A DNA stretch of 64,000 nt, taken from assembly GCA_039090855.1 (NCBI GenBank), contig CM076996.1, positions 52,542,469 through 52,606,468 of the forward strand, in the 5' to 3' direction. This DNA comes from Macrothele yani (taxonomy: Eukaryota > Arthropoda > Arachnida > Araneae > Macrothelidae). A model generated the notes under the pieces. The model was given only the letters and a program-made list of their open reading frames with translations, ran no database searches and was not told the DNA's origin. The translations under genes and the position numbers were made by a program. Numbering within the stretch: the stretch's first letter is position 1; each line of letters starts with the position of its first letter. Shown here one piece after another: positions 45,478-56,038 of this stretch.

Positions 45478-45693
45478 GTAATGTCACCCTGGCTGTTTAA
45501 TATCTTTATGGATGCATCTTGCATGATGGGCAATGCTGGTAATATCCATCTGTGCACATGCTGTATGCTGGTGACACAGTCCTGTTGGCAGAGAACCAAA
45601 ATGAGTTGCAGAGTATGTTGTCCCAGATGTATGAAGTTTGCATGAAATTCAAGCTGAGTATAAATAAGGGTTTTTTGAGCGAGGAATGTAATA

Positions 45694-47106
45694 CTCATCG
45701 TCAAAAAAATAGTTGCATCCAAAAGGACGTATCGGATTGCAATACAATTCGGGATGAAGGTAAAGGTTACCAGAAACAATAAATGCTTAAACATTGAGAC
45801 TGATATGTGCAATATTTATTGAGCTACATGCCAAAAAGTAGTCTCTCGGCATAGTGTCGGATCACTATGTTTGCTCACACAGCATGCCAGACGTCTCGGC
45901 ATGGAGTTGTACAGTTTCCTAATGGTGTCCTGTGAAAAGCCATCCCATGCAGGTTGAATTTTCTCGCGCAGTTCCTGCAGATTTTGCGGTGGGGTGGAGT
46001 GTGGATAGCATGTCCAATAACATCCCACACATTTTCAGTTGGCGATAGGTCTGGCGATGCAGCTGGCCATGGCTAAGTGTCATTGCCTTGAAGGCAAGCT
46101 CTCGAGACAGCAGCAGTATGCGAACAAGAATTGTCCTGTTGGAAAGTTGCACCAGAGTGAGCTTTCAGAAAAGGTAGAGCCACTGGTTGCAGGACCTCAT
46201 TAATGTAATGTTGGGCTGTTAAAGTGCCTGTAATGAACTCCAAAGGTGATCTGGCATCATAGGCAATTGTATGGGCCCAACCATGACACCAGGCCTTCTG
46301 GACATGTGACGCTCGAGAACAAACTGTTTATCATGGTGCTGACCCTGGTGCCTCCACACACGGATTTGTAGGTCGTCTCCTCCAAGACAATAGCAGGACT
46401 CGCCACTAAACTTTTTGCCATTTTGAGTAGCTCCATGGCAGTCTGGCATGACACCATTGCAGTCTTTGATGAACGTGCAATGGTGCTAAGGTAAGTCGTC
46501 GTAATGGTATGTGTGCGTGTAGTCCTACGTCATGCAGCCAGCTGCCAAAGCTGCTGGCACTAATCGGACGATGCATGGAGGCCACCACTGCTTGCTGAAT
46601 ATCCGCAATCGTGGCTGTTAGGTACCCCGCTCATATCGTTAAACCTGTCGGTCTTCTCTCTCCATGGTTCGTCTAGGTCTCCCAGAACCTTCCTGTCGCT
46701 GCTGCGTGCCTTGTTTTATCCACTGCCATCAACAGTGTGCTATGGTAATATCTGCACCACAGGTATGGTGCTCAAGACTGCCCCATTCCCAGAGCCTGAC
46801 GATGCGTCCCCTCTCAAACTCCTCCAATTGCTCAAATTGCTTGTGACCTTTTCTCCGAGGCATACTTCACTTGCAATGAATGCAACCAACACAGCAGCAC
46901 GAGTCAGAATTACAAGCGTGCACAACGGGACGACCTTATATAGCCGTTCAGGCAAAGTGCTACAACCCGTCCTTGCTTGCGTGACATGCGCAGGCGAGCA
47001 TGATACTTGAATCATTTGCATGTGTCACGATGTCAAACCTACCCACCAAGTTTCATTCCTGTCAGTTCCTTCCTTCTGGGTGCAACTATTTTTTGGACGA
47101 TGAGTG
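45694..47106 (-). mobile_element. Tc1-like DNA transposon (copy 3), nested in LINE
   Basis: It belongs to the same family as the element at 30451-31867, in reverse orientation. Ends are CTCATCGTCAAAAAAATAG and, at the other end in complement, CACTCATCGTCCAAAAAATA; the left end has lost two bases. TA flanks both sides (45692-45693 and 47107-47108). It lies in the LINE between the YAGD block and the INLMNEFVYLGS block. Confidence 0.88.
45816..46900 (-). pseudogene. Tc1-like transposase, degenerate
   Basis: On the minus strand: an N-terminal QFEQLEEFERGRIVRLWEW-like region, QAVVASMHRPISASSFG, TLAPLHVHQRLQWC, VSGESCYCLGGDDLQIRVWR (first catalytic region, with the usual Asp changed to Gly in SGES), GVMVGPIQLPMMP, NRTILVRILLLSRELAFKAM and LQELREKIQPAWDGFSQDTI with MPRRLACCVSKHSD at the end. 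Multiple frame changes. Together with the copy at 30.5 kb it defines one Tc1 lineage in this genome. Confidence 0.75.
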
Positions 47107-47865
47107 TATAGTCTAAATGGCACAGCAATTAACCTGATGAATGAGTTTGTGTATTTAGGAAGCATGTTTGGCAAAGAAAACAATTTAGATGGTGAAATTA
47201 GTAGGTGAGTTAATTCTTCATTGAAAGTCATAGCTGTTTTTAGGAGTTTTTCACAGGAATGATGGGTTCTCAAGAGAGTCCCTCATGGCTATGTATGAAA
47301 GTGTAATTGTTCCTACTCTGATGTATGGCAGTGAAACCTGGGTACTGCAGAAAAAACATAGGAGTCGTTTGTGTGCTGGAGAAATGTGTTACTTACAGGC
47401 GAGTTGTGGCAAGGTACGTTCTGATCGTGTGAGGAATAAAAATGTGTTGCAGTTGTGTAATGTGAAGCAAAATGTTGTTAGCAAGGTGGAGACTAATATT
47501 CTTAGGTGGTTTGGCCATGTTGAAAAAGTGAGTGATGAGATGCTTACTAAGAAATTTTTTTGAGCCTAAGTGTGGCAAAAAAGAAAGGCTGTGGAAGGCC
47601 AAGGAAGTCGTGGGTGGATCAGATTCAGGAGTGTCTGCATGAGAAAGAGATATTTTGAGTATGAAGTATAGAAGGTCTTGTGTACGTCGTGTGATGGGTG
47701 TGAATGAAGCCCGAGTTGTGTTTCAAGATCGTTGTAAATGGAGGAGTTTGGCATGGCAACAGTAAGTAAATAATCAGTTAAAAATTTATCTGGTAGTTTG
47801 TATTTCTTTGTGAAGCTAACCTTTAAGCCTCAGAGAACAGCTTAGTGATATGTATGTATGTAAAA

Positions 47866-48110
47866 AAGGAATTTTTCTTCTCGAACAGCCCTGTGGTAGG
47901 AGTAACCAGAACAAAAGAGACATCAAGAAGTCTGCAAAGACTTCAGAAAATACGTGAAGAAATCAACAGATGTATGGTAGTGGAGAATGTTTTAAGCACT
48001 TCGGAATGTAAATTCCACATGGACAGCCCTGATGAAAAAAATATAAAGCAGACTCACAGAAATTTTTGAAACAATATCGATGGCATAGAGAGACCAGTGA
48101 ATGAAGAAAG
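47866..48110 (+). repeat. dispersed repeat, copy of 36230-36565
   Basis: A 74-codon frame here (RTKETSRSLQRLQKIREEIN, then NVLSTSECKFHMDSPDEKN) overlaps the repeat. It looks like a protein fragment, but I do not recognise it. 48111-48517 has no gene. Confidence 0.45.
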
Positions 48111-49189
48111 AACCAACCTATGTAACCTCAGTTTTTAAATGTGTTTGATGGTTTTAAATGCTTCTAGCTTAAGAAAAAACAAAAATCATGCTTGAGGGAG
48201 AAGGACAAAAGAAATGAATAACCAGTTCTGTGGGGAGAGCTTAAATGTGCACAAAAAAGCTATGCTTCTCTTTGTAGGTTATTGCTACACAGATTTCAGT
48301 GTGAGTTATAATTTTGTGTGATAAACCTAAAGAGAATAAACAACTGAGTAATTTATCTTGAAAATAAAGCTTTGATAATTTTTTTGAATGATTCATAATG
48401 AGAGTTGTTTTTTTTTTCTTTGTAACCCTCCACAAACTGTAAGAATCTGTTTTAAACCCTGTTTGTTCTTCACCAGCTTTGTAATTTGTGAAACTATTTT
48501 AGTAATATTTTTTAGTACAGTGTAACTTGGATAATTCGAAGCTGAAGGGACCGCAAAAATAATTCGAATTATTGACAAATTCGAATTAGGCAAGTTTGAA
48601 TATGGGCACATTCAAAAATCACTTCTGAGTACTGTAAAAACCAACATATTTATTCATAGCATACAAAATAAAAAATATACAGTACAGTAAATTTGCATAG
48701 TTTGTAAAAAAAACCCATGAAATTTGAGCCTGCTTCTTAGAATTTATGTTATGGCTAAGTGTAAATTCCTCAAGTTTATCGAGTAAATGAAATAGAGAGT
48801 CAATTAGATTCTGCTGTCCCTCAACAAACTTCCTTAACTGTTGGTGAACCAAGACTTATACTGAATTTGGAATGTGATCTTCAGGAACTTCCAAGGCTGT
48901 CAAACCTGCACCAATCGCGTCAGCCCACGCCGAAACGTTGTTCTTGCGCCATTCTGCTAAAAAAAATCGCAATTTTGACGAAATCTGCACCAAAACTTAA
49001 ATTTTACCAGTCGTCGATATTTTGGCGTAATCTTACGACATTCGAAATCGATTCAGCGGTTAATTCATACACGAGACTCTTCCGCGGAGTCTCTCCCCCC
49101 CCCCCTTTTTTTTTTCTTCGATGCAAAAGTGAAGAAATTTTTGGGGTATTAGCTAGGGGGAGGGGGTTGTATTCCGTCTGGGGACGTTG

Positions 49190-49880
49190 TTTTGTCTTTT
49201 TAAATGTTCAAAAACGGAAGTTAAACCGAGCGCTGATTTTTTCCGTAATCATATTTTTTAGTGCTTCTGTTTAGTATTGTTAAATATAATTTCATTGCAT
49301 GATTTCAGCTTGAAATTGTAGGCAACGATTTCCGAAAACGGAAGTTAGGCCACCCGAAAATTTCCCCGTAATCTTCGGCCACGAGATTCTTACGCTGATT
49401 CGAGGAATTCCGTCTTTTTGTTATCATTTAGACCATAGACGAGATCAATGCACAACTGAACTGAAATTTTAAAAGGATTGGTGGTGAGGATGGAGGGATG
49501 GGGGTGTTTTCTCCATCGGAGGACGGAATTTCATCTTTCGAAAACGGAAAGTAGACGGAGGTAAGATTTCTCTTGCAATCATTTTTTTTTCTCACGATAT
49601 TTCCTCTACCCAGTATTGTTAGATGTCATTTTATTCCATAAATATTTGTATTTCAGCTTTAAAATGTTGGATAAATTTCCGAAAATGGAAGTCGGGCGGA
49701 GCAAAGATTTCTTCCGTAATTGTAAACTGTGATGTTCCCACTCCTATGTAGTTGTTAATTGTCATCACCCTCATAAATGTGTGTGCATTTTAGCATGATA
49801 AGGGTGGGGGAAATTTCCAAAAACCGAAGTGACAAAGTTTGGAAATTTCTGATAATTGATGCATGGTGTTCAAAAAAGGT
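49190..49880. repeat. diverged tandem units around a 'cgaaaacggaagt' word
   Basis: The word (c)cgaaaacggaagt and variants recur at about 49214, 49337, 49540, 49680 and 49822. They are preceded by 'agtattgtta', 'ttccataaatatttgtattt' and 'cagcttgaaat' and followed by 'ttccgtaat'. Spacing is 120-200 bases. Related text occurs at 60040-60300. It lies inside the insertion that splits the Tigger gene. I do not recognise the family. Confidence 0.6.
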
Positions 49881-51483
49881 ATTCATTCTCTGAAAATTAC
49901 ACCATTTATCTAAAATAGTGAAAGCTCTGATATCAGAATTCATGGTTCTCAGGGTGAAAGTTCTTTAAGCATGATGGATAAAATTGTCATCTGAGGGAAT
50001 AAAAAAGAAAAAAGAAATGGAAAAAAAAAAAGTAACAAACGAAAATGGTAAGGGAAAACTATGTGCAGAAAAAAAAAGTAAACAGTGGATGCTGTGCAGT
50101 GGCAGCATCAACAAAAAAGACAAATATTTCTGTTTAACTTGCTAAGAAGAAAGTAGGGTTTGCTCGCAAGAGGAAACCAGAGCTAATGTTCTAGCAAGTA
50201 CAAGAACAAAACCAGGAAAAAAAACTATTTGATGCTATGTCTTTCAAAACCACCCCATTTTGTTTGGAATTCAGTAATTTTATAGTTGTGAATACAGTGG
50301 TGTGATCTAGTTAAATATTTTCATAAATAAATTACAGTGAACGATTCAGTTTTGTTCATGCTGCGTAATATTCACATTTTCTCACCACACAGTCTGATTT
50401 TTCACCAAATTAAAAAGTACAGCTTTGTTTTTTTCTTCGTCAGTATCATGTATGTTAATTAAAATTGCTCACAAGCGCTATGGATAAATGAAAGGATTGT
50501 TTATATCGCATAACTTGTAATCAATTATCAGGAATACTGATCTTTTGGTTCTTACTTAAAGTCTGAATTTTGCCCCCTACGTTCAGGGAGCAGAATTTTT
50601 AGGAGGTTTTCTTTTTCTCATTTTGGACCTACCTTGGGGAACATCTTCACCCTCACACTTTTCTTTTTCCAAATGGAAGGTGCGTTGAACCACTTACTAA
50701 CTCGCAATCATTTGCTTAATATCCATGTCCATACATGCAGGACCCCACGTATGCAAGAGCAGTGGCTGTTTCAGACAGCAACAACAAAAAAGTCATAACA
50801 TCACTGCGCAGCATTAAGAGATGGAAGCAGCTTTTATCTAACCAACTTTACTAAATCTTAATGTTATCTTATAGTTTTAGTTCCAGTTGTAATTGTTCAC
50901 AGCAATAATGAAAGTTTGACATTGATAATTACTGGGTGAAAAACATTGTATGAAGAGTATCACGGCACAACTGCTGAAAGGTGATTTTACAATTTGATTA
51001 TTAAATGTTACATTAGTTTTTCTTTTATATGGAAGGTACGCTTTCCTTCAGAAATCCGTAGGAGTTTGTGATGCACACGCAAACCACGTACGTGTGGCTT
51101 GCTAGTTGGTTGGTTTCAGAAATAATGTGTTTTCATCTGAATGCCATGAATCTCAAAAAATATGCTGCTAAAAACCAACCAAACAAACTGTAATTACATA
51201 TTATTTATTCTTCCTAAGTGTATATTCACAAGCGTTCAGTAACAATAGCAACAGTTCTTGGACGCGGCAGCATCCTATTCATGTTACAATGAAACAAATG
51301 CATTCAGAAGAAAATCCCCTATATTAATGATGTGTTATGCTTAAAATATTGCAGGTCATGTAGTTTTCAATAAATCGTGGGTAGTATAATTGCTTTCCCA
51401 TTTATCTCACTGTAGGAATGATAGAAATGCTAATTAATTAACAGTCGTAAGAGAAGCAGTTAAATGTCAACAAACCTGAAATA
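49881..51483. other. no gene recognised
   Basis: A-rich stretches at 50010-50240. Near 50745-50850 a frame reads DPTYARAVAVSDSNNKKV and ITSLRSIKRWKQLLSNQL before a stop. It looks like a protein end but I cannot identify it. It belongs to the unidentified insertion within Tigger. Confidence 0.3.
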
Positions 51484-52845
51484 CACTGGCGGAAAGTGAA
51501 AAAAGAACACCAAGAAGGAATTGGCGGATGATCATAAAATTTACATATGTTAATGGGGTCGAGTTTACGTAGGTGTGATGTTAATTTCGGGACCAACTGG
51601 TGAGCGCTTACGCCACAGCACGGCATAATATGCAAATAATCGTTGGTGGTATTTAAAGAGTACGGCGAAGTTAATGTAATCAGTCATCGGCGTACGGACA
51701 CGTGCGAAGACCCTGAAGAAGCTGCAATGCCTGGACATGGAAGACGTGTACGATTTCAGCAGTTATCGGACTTTGAGCGAGGTCGTCTAGTCGGACTCCA
51801 CGAGGCCGGGTGGTCGTATCGTTGTATTGCGGAGCGAATTGGACGGGAAGTATCGGTGGTGGTATGATGGTGGCGTAGATGGTCGGAGGAACGTTTTCAC
51901 ACGAGAAGACATGGAACCGGGAGTCACAGACGGACTGATGAGCAAACCGATCGACGCATAAGAAGAGCGGCATTGTCAAGCAGAACATCCACTGCGATGC
52001 AAATCTGAGGTGACTGTGCGAACAATCTGCAACCGTCTACTGGATGCAGGACTACGTGCACCTGTGCCTCTGGCATGTGTACCTCTGACTCCAGCCCACC
52101 ATCAGGAACGTCTGCACTGGAGAACGCAATGGCGATCTGTTGTGTTCAGCAATGAAAGCAGATTCTGCTTGGGAGCCTCTGATGGCCGTATGCTTGTTCG
52201 CAGACGCACAGGGGAGCATCTCCACCCTTCTTGCATCCGCCAGCAACACACAGGGCCTATACCTGGTCTCCTGGTGTGAGGAGCGATCAGCTATCACTCC
52301 CGTACACAACTAGTGTTTGTACCGGGTACGTTAAACAGCACCTCCTACATCAACAACATCATTCAGCCCGTTGTTGTGCCATTTTTAAGGTTGGTCAATC
52401 GTGGTGTTTTCCAGCAAGATAACGCACGCAACAGGGTGTGAGACAACTTCCATGGCCTGCACGTTCACCGGATTTGTCCCCCATTGAGCATGTGTGGGAT
52501 TTTATGGGGCAACGACTTATCTGGTCTCCATGGCCAGCCACAACCTACCCTGATTTACGCGTCCAGGTTGAGGATGCTTGGAACTCAATACCCCAAACTT
52601 ACATCCAACATCTGTACGACAGACTCCATGCCAGAATTGCACAGCGTGATGCAGTTCATGGCGGTTCAACCTCGTACTAACCATGTTACATGGAAATGTT
52701 AGTTTTCCTTTTACCAGCAAGTACAGCTGTATTTTGCCATAATGTTTTGATCATGTTATCCTCTGTATTCCGTTATTATGCTGTATAAATTTCGTTGGTA
52801 TCAGACGTCTCCTTCTTGGTGTTCTTTTTTCACTTTCCGCCAGTG
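51484..52845 (+). mobile_element. Tc1-like DNA transposon (copy 4), clean ends
   Basis: Inverted repeats of 35 bases, starting CACTGGCGGAAAGTGAAAAA, are nearly perfect and TA flanks both ends (51482-51483, 52846-52847). Internally, CAAGAAGG at the inner edge resembles that of the copy at 829-2211, but the outer sequence is a different lineage. It is nested in the insertion that interrupts Tigger, so it is among the youngest events in the window. Confidence 0.9.
51727..52680 (+). pseudogene. Tc1-like transposase with first catalytic Asp changed to Asn
   Basis: It starts MPGHGRRVRFQQLSDFERGR, then LVGLHEAGWSYRCIAERIGR (helix-turn-helix), a stop at about 51865, and RRHGTGSHRRTDEQTDRRIR. The catalytic part reads WRSVVFSNESRFCLGASDGR (the family has SDES, here SNES), VFQQDNARNRV (second Asp) and WPARSPDLSPIEHVWDFMGQ (final Glu). 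It ends PQTYIQHLYDRLHARIAQRD. Besides the Asp-to-Asn change there are stops at 51865, 52007 and 52277 and frame changes, so it is inactive even though the ends are well kept. Confidence 0.85.
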
Positions 52846-54714
52846 TATAAAATTTTTTCATAGTTCATAAAATAATGGTAATTCAGTATATAAACATAAC
52901 TTTAAGCACAGCATGGACTTGAAACAATTAAAAATACTGTCTTTAGCTGCTTTAAAACCTGAGTTCTGCTCCAGAATGCAAATTTTCTCGCTTCGAAACC
53001 CAACATTTCTGCTCCAAATTGCATATTTTCCCGCTCCAAGAATTGTTTCGAAACATGGTAGGGGCGCTAACACCTCTGAACTTCTGGCCGTTCCAGTTCT
53101 TCATCTGAAGATACACAGTAGGTCTTTTTCAAAACATCAGCCAAGATCTCATCATCTGTGAGCTCACCACAAACAGCTAAATTGTCATCAACACTCACAA
53201 AAGCCTCATACAGTACATCACGGCCTACATCTTCCCAGTACTCCACAGTGGGTGTGATCACCTCACCACTATTAACAAGATGTAGTTGAGACTCATCATC
53301 GTGGTGCTGGAAACCTGCTTTTTGGAAATGGTTGGCTATAGTTTCAGGTTTAACTTGTTGCCATGCAGTGCGAGTCATACGACCAGCTTGTAGAAGGTCG
53401 ATTTTGAAGCGATCTTGTGTATTGAGACCTGATAGAATTGTCTGGACTACATGGTGTTGGTAGAAGTGCTTAAAGTTCTTAATCGCACCCTGATCCATGG
53501 GTTGAACTACTGAAGTCATATTCAGCAGAAAGAACAGAACCTTTACATTTTCCAGCAGAGGTATGGTGTTATGTGCTGTACAGTTGTCAATAAACAACAA
53601 GATCATTCTGTTTTCTTTCTGAATTATTTTTATCTATTTTTACAAGCCATTTTTCAAAGATGTCACTCGTCATTCACGCTTTTTTCTTTGCTTCATATTC
53701 AACTGGCTTAGTTTTTACATTTTTGAAGCAGTGTGGGTTAGCTGATTTGCCAATCATTAATAAAGGAAGTTTCTCCGTTCTAACCATATTAGCTCCGACT
53801 AAAATCGTTACCCATTCCTTCCTATGTTTTCCACCACTGCAGCATTCACCTTTGAAGGTTAATGTTTTGTCTGGGGTACATTTGAAAAATAAACCTGTTT
53901 CGTCGACATTGAAAAATTTTTAGGGGCCGTGTTCCCAATCATTTCTAACAGTTCTCCCTTCCACTCATTAGCTGCTTCTAGGTTAACATCTGCACTTTTC
54001 CCACAAATAGATTTAAAAGAAATGCCATTTCTTTCTTTAAATCCATCAAGCGAGCCAGTACTGGCCTTAAAATCATTTTTCCCCAATTTAGTGGCAAATT
54101 CTTCAGCTTTAGCTCTAATCAGGATGCCACTTAGTGGAATGCCTTTGCCACATGCCTGCTTAAACCACTTCAACATGTTCTCCTCAACATCAGGATTGTC
54201 TGGTCTTCTTACCCTTTTCCTTTCTCCACCACTATGCTGAGTCCCAAGAATTTTTAAAATTGTATCCTTATTTTTTAGATAAGTGGATAACATATTGGGA
54301 GGAATGCCAAAATCCTTTGCAATCTGAGCCCTTTTTTTAAATCCCTTTTCCACTTCATGAATCACTTCCGCCTTTTGAGCTAAAGGCAATGTTTTGTACT
54401 CACCAGGGGCTGGTCTACACAAAGACATGATGAAAAACTTAGGTACAGCAGGTTACAGCACTACTCATAAACACAAAAAGACATTAAAACAACCAGAGCA
54501 GGCAGTTACATTGTTCACCTCGCGTAAGTGCAAACAAACTAAACATCTACGGTTACAGCCTACAGCAGAAGTGTCGTGACCTTGACCCCTTTCCGCCACT
54601 CATCACCAGCTGCATGACAACAGCTTCAGCCCTAGACCAAACAGGAAATTCGAATTAACCAAGAATTATAAATATTTAATGGGAATTATCGAGAATAAAT
54701 TTATTAGGTACATT

Positions 54715-54764
54715 ACCTCTCAAATTTTCGATCTAAACACTAGATCTTCGTCAGGAGTTCTTGC
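54715..54764 (-). ncRNA. hammerhead ribozyme motif, left arm
   Basis: On the minus strand: CTGACGA, one extra A, stem II GATCTA/TAGATC with a 5-base loop, GAAA, the palindrome AATT, T at the cleavage position, then GAG pairing with CTC just 5' of the core. It is identical in its core to the right-arm copy at 57022-57070. Confidence 0.75.
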
Positions 54765-54770
54765 TTCCTT

Positions 54771-55600
54771 CTACTTCCACAGGTCTGGTGACCAAGCCTG
54801 ATGGATTTTCCATCCAGCATGGTCATTGATGTTGCCACCTTGTGTCTTGTAAATATCCAGGGATTCCTCTAATTTCCGGATAATTGCATGGGATTGATGT
54901 TTGATCACTTTTAAGGAGTCCCAGTCCATTTTGTGGCCAGTTTCTTGTATGTACCTGTCTAATCCTGTTTTATTTGAGCTGTTCCTTATTGCTGCTTTGT
55001 GTTCTTTAATTCTGGTGGTTAACCTTCTTCCTGTTTCTCCTATACATGGTAATCCACAAGAACAAACTATTTTATAAATGACTCCTTCCTGGAGTAAAGT
55101 ATTTTCTTCTTTTTGTTTTAGGGATGGTAAGTATTTTTTAATTTTGTTATTCAAACCTGGAGCTAACCTAATTTTATATTTAGTGCTGATTTTTTTCAGT
55201 TTTTCAAACAGTCCCTTGTGGTAAGTGACTTTTCTTGTGAATAAATATTCAATTTTCTCCTTATTTTTGTCTGTAGTGCCTGTTCTGTTCCTAGTAGGAT
55301 TTTCGTCCAGTAGTTCACGAATTTCTTTTGAAGGGTAATCATTTTCTAATAAGATTGATTTGAACTTATTTTTATGTTTTTTCTTAGCTTCTGAAGTTGA
55401 ATTCAGCTTTTCAACTTTCTCTTTAAATTGTAAAGCTACATTTTTCTTTATATAATTAGGGTGATCTGATTTATAATTTAAAATTTTTCCTGTATTTGTA
55501 GGCTTCTTGTATAATTCTGTGGTAATATATTTTTCTTCCCACTTCAAAGTAATATCTAGGTAATTTTGCTCTTCTAAAGTGAACTTTAGGGATTCATCTT
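54771..55600 (-). pseudogene. Penelope-like RT tail and GIY-YIG endonuclease, left inverted arm
   Basis: The minus strand gives DESLKFTLEEQNYLDITLK (end of the RT palm), EEKYITTELYKKPTNTGKI, YKIRLAPGLNNKIKKYLPS, the GIY-YIG core EGVIYKIVCSCG then LPCIGETGRRLTTRIKEHK, and NKTGLDRYIQETGHKMDWDS to a stop after SPDLWK. CSCG...CIGETGRR is typical of Penelope/Poseidon-type PLEs. Compared with the right arm it has lost a few residues (NENKL) and has PCIGE rather than PYIGE, which alters the second Tyr of the GIY-YIG signature. The frame is open for about 280 codons, so decay is slight. Confidence 0.85.
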
Positions 55601-55636
55601 TTCGTTTTGCTCTTCTAAAGTGAATTTTAGGGATGC

Positions 55637-56038
55637 GTGGTAAGAGATAAAAATAAGAAATTCCATGATTCTCTAAGGAAAAAATGGGAAAAAATCCACC
55701 CCGCGGCTCCCGCAGTACCACGTGAAAGAGCAGAACTAAAACACGTGGTAGATCTCACAAATAGCGCTGAAAGAGATTTGTTAAGTGCTTTGGATAAAGG
55801 GTGCAACTTTAATGTTCAGAGGAATAAGGTAGATAAGAAGAAAATAGTGATGGAACTTGAATGCATAAGTTATCCTCTGGAAAGGCAAAACCCTGAAGCA
55901 GCATTAGCGCTAAGGAAAGAATATAATTCTTGCCTCTCGAATTTCAAGGTCATTAAGCGGAATGACGATAAAAATCTTTCGAAGTGGGCTAGCAGCGGGT
56001 TCGTCATTAGCACCTCTCCTAGTAAATTATTATGTAAG
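55637..56038 (+). pseudogene. Penelope-like N-terminal segment
   Basis: The open frame gives AELKHVVDLTNSAERDLLSA, LDKGCNFNVQRNKVDKKKI, ECISYPLERQNPEAALALRK and DDKNLSKWASSGFVI. V-x-LT/S...LLSxLxKGxNF is the conserved N-terminal signature of PLE proteins. The frame ends at 56038 and the sequence then resumes, in another frame, with YVSKIEEPFLLKPSIFCMYI, which is just before the YMDD block. The intervening reverse-transcriptase motifs 1-4 (roughly 250-300 residues) are absent, so the deletion joins residues that are normally far apart. Confidence 0.7.

Larger units (their letters stand above)
40345..47850 (+). mobile_element. LINE family A, interrupted by a hAT and a Tc1
   Basis: The LINE runs in three pieces: 40345-41199, 45484-45693 and 47107-47850. 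Piece 1 holds GITVEMLKYGGDSVIDWLTE, WELRMVPQEWEDAIIVPLYK, QSGFMPGRGCTNQIFALCM, FTAIIDLEKAYGRANRMLF and WFFIGAGVRQGCVM. Piece 2 continues SPWLFNIFMDASCMMGNAG and LYAGDTVLLAENQNELQSM, where YAGD replaces the catalytic YADD. Piece 3 has INLMNEFVYLGSMFGKENN, PTLMYGSETWVLQKKHRSR and LRWFGHVEKVSDEMLTKKF, then the 3' tail. It lacks the endonuclease half. Removing the hAT plus one TSD copy restores G-C-V-M-S-P-W in frame. Confidence 0.85.
48619..54428 (-). pseudogene. Tigger (CENP-B/jerky-like) transposase in two parts
   Basis: Part 1 (54428-53060) starts MSLCRPAPGEYKTLPLAQK, with a psq-type helix-turn-helix (QIAKDFGIPPNMLSTYLKNK) and a CENP-B second DNA-binding domain (MLKWFKQACGKGIPLSGILI). After a frameshift near 53925 the DDE nuclease reads FFNVDETGLFFKCTPDKT, CCSGGKHRKEWVTILVGAN, LLFIDNCTAHNTIPLLENV and VVQPMDQGAIKNFKHFYQ; all three catalytic acidic sites are kept. 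An expected Trp codon is TGA near 53690. It continues EWEDVG-like residues to SSDEELERPE. Part 2 (48960-48619) gives LAEWRKNNVSAWADAIGAGL and VHQQLRKFVEGQQNLIDSLF, the C-terminus. Confidence 0.85.

Noticed and set aside
48020..48060. CTGATGA followed by A-run as hammerhead
   Set aside because: There is no stem II pairing and no GAAA in the right place.
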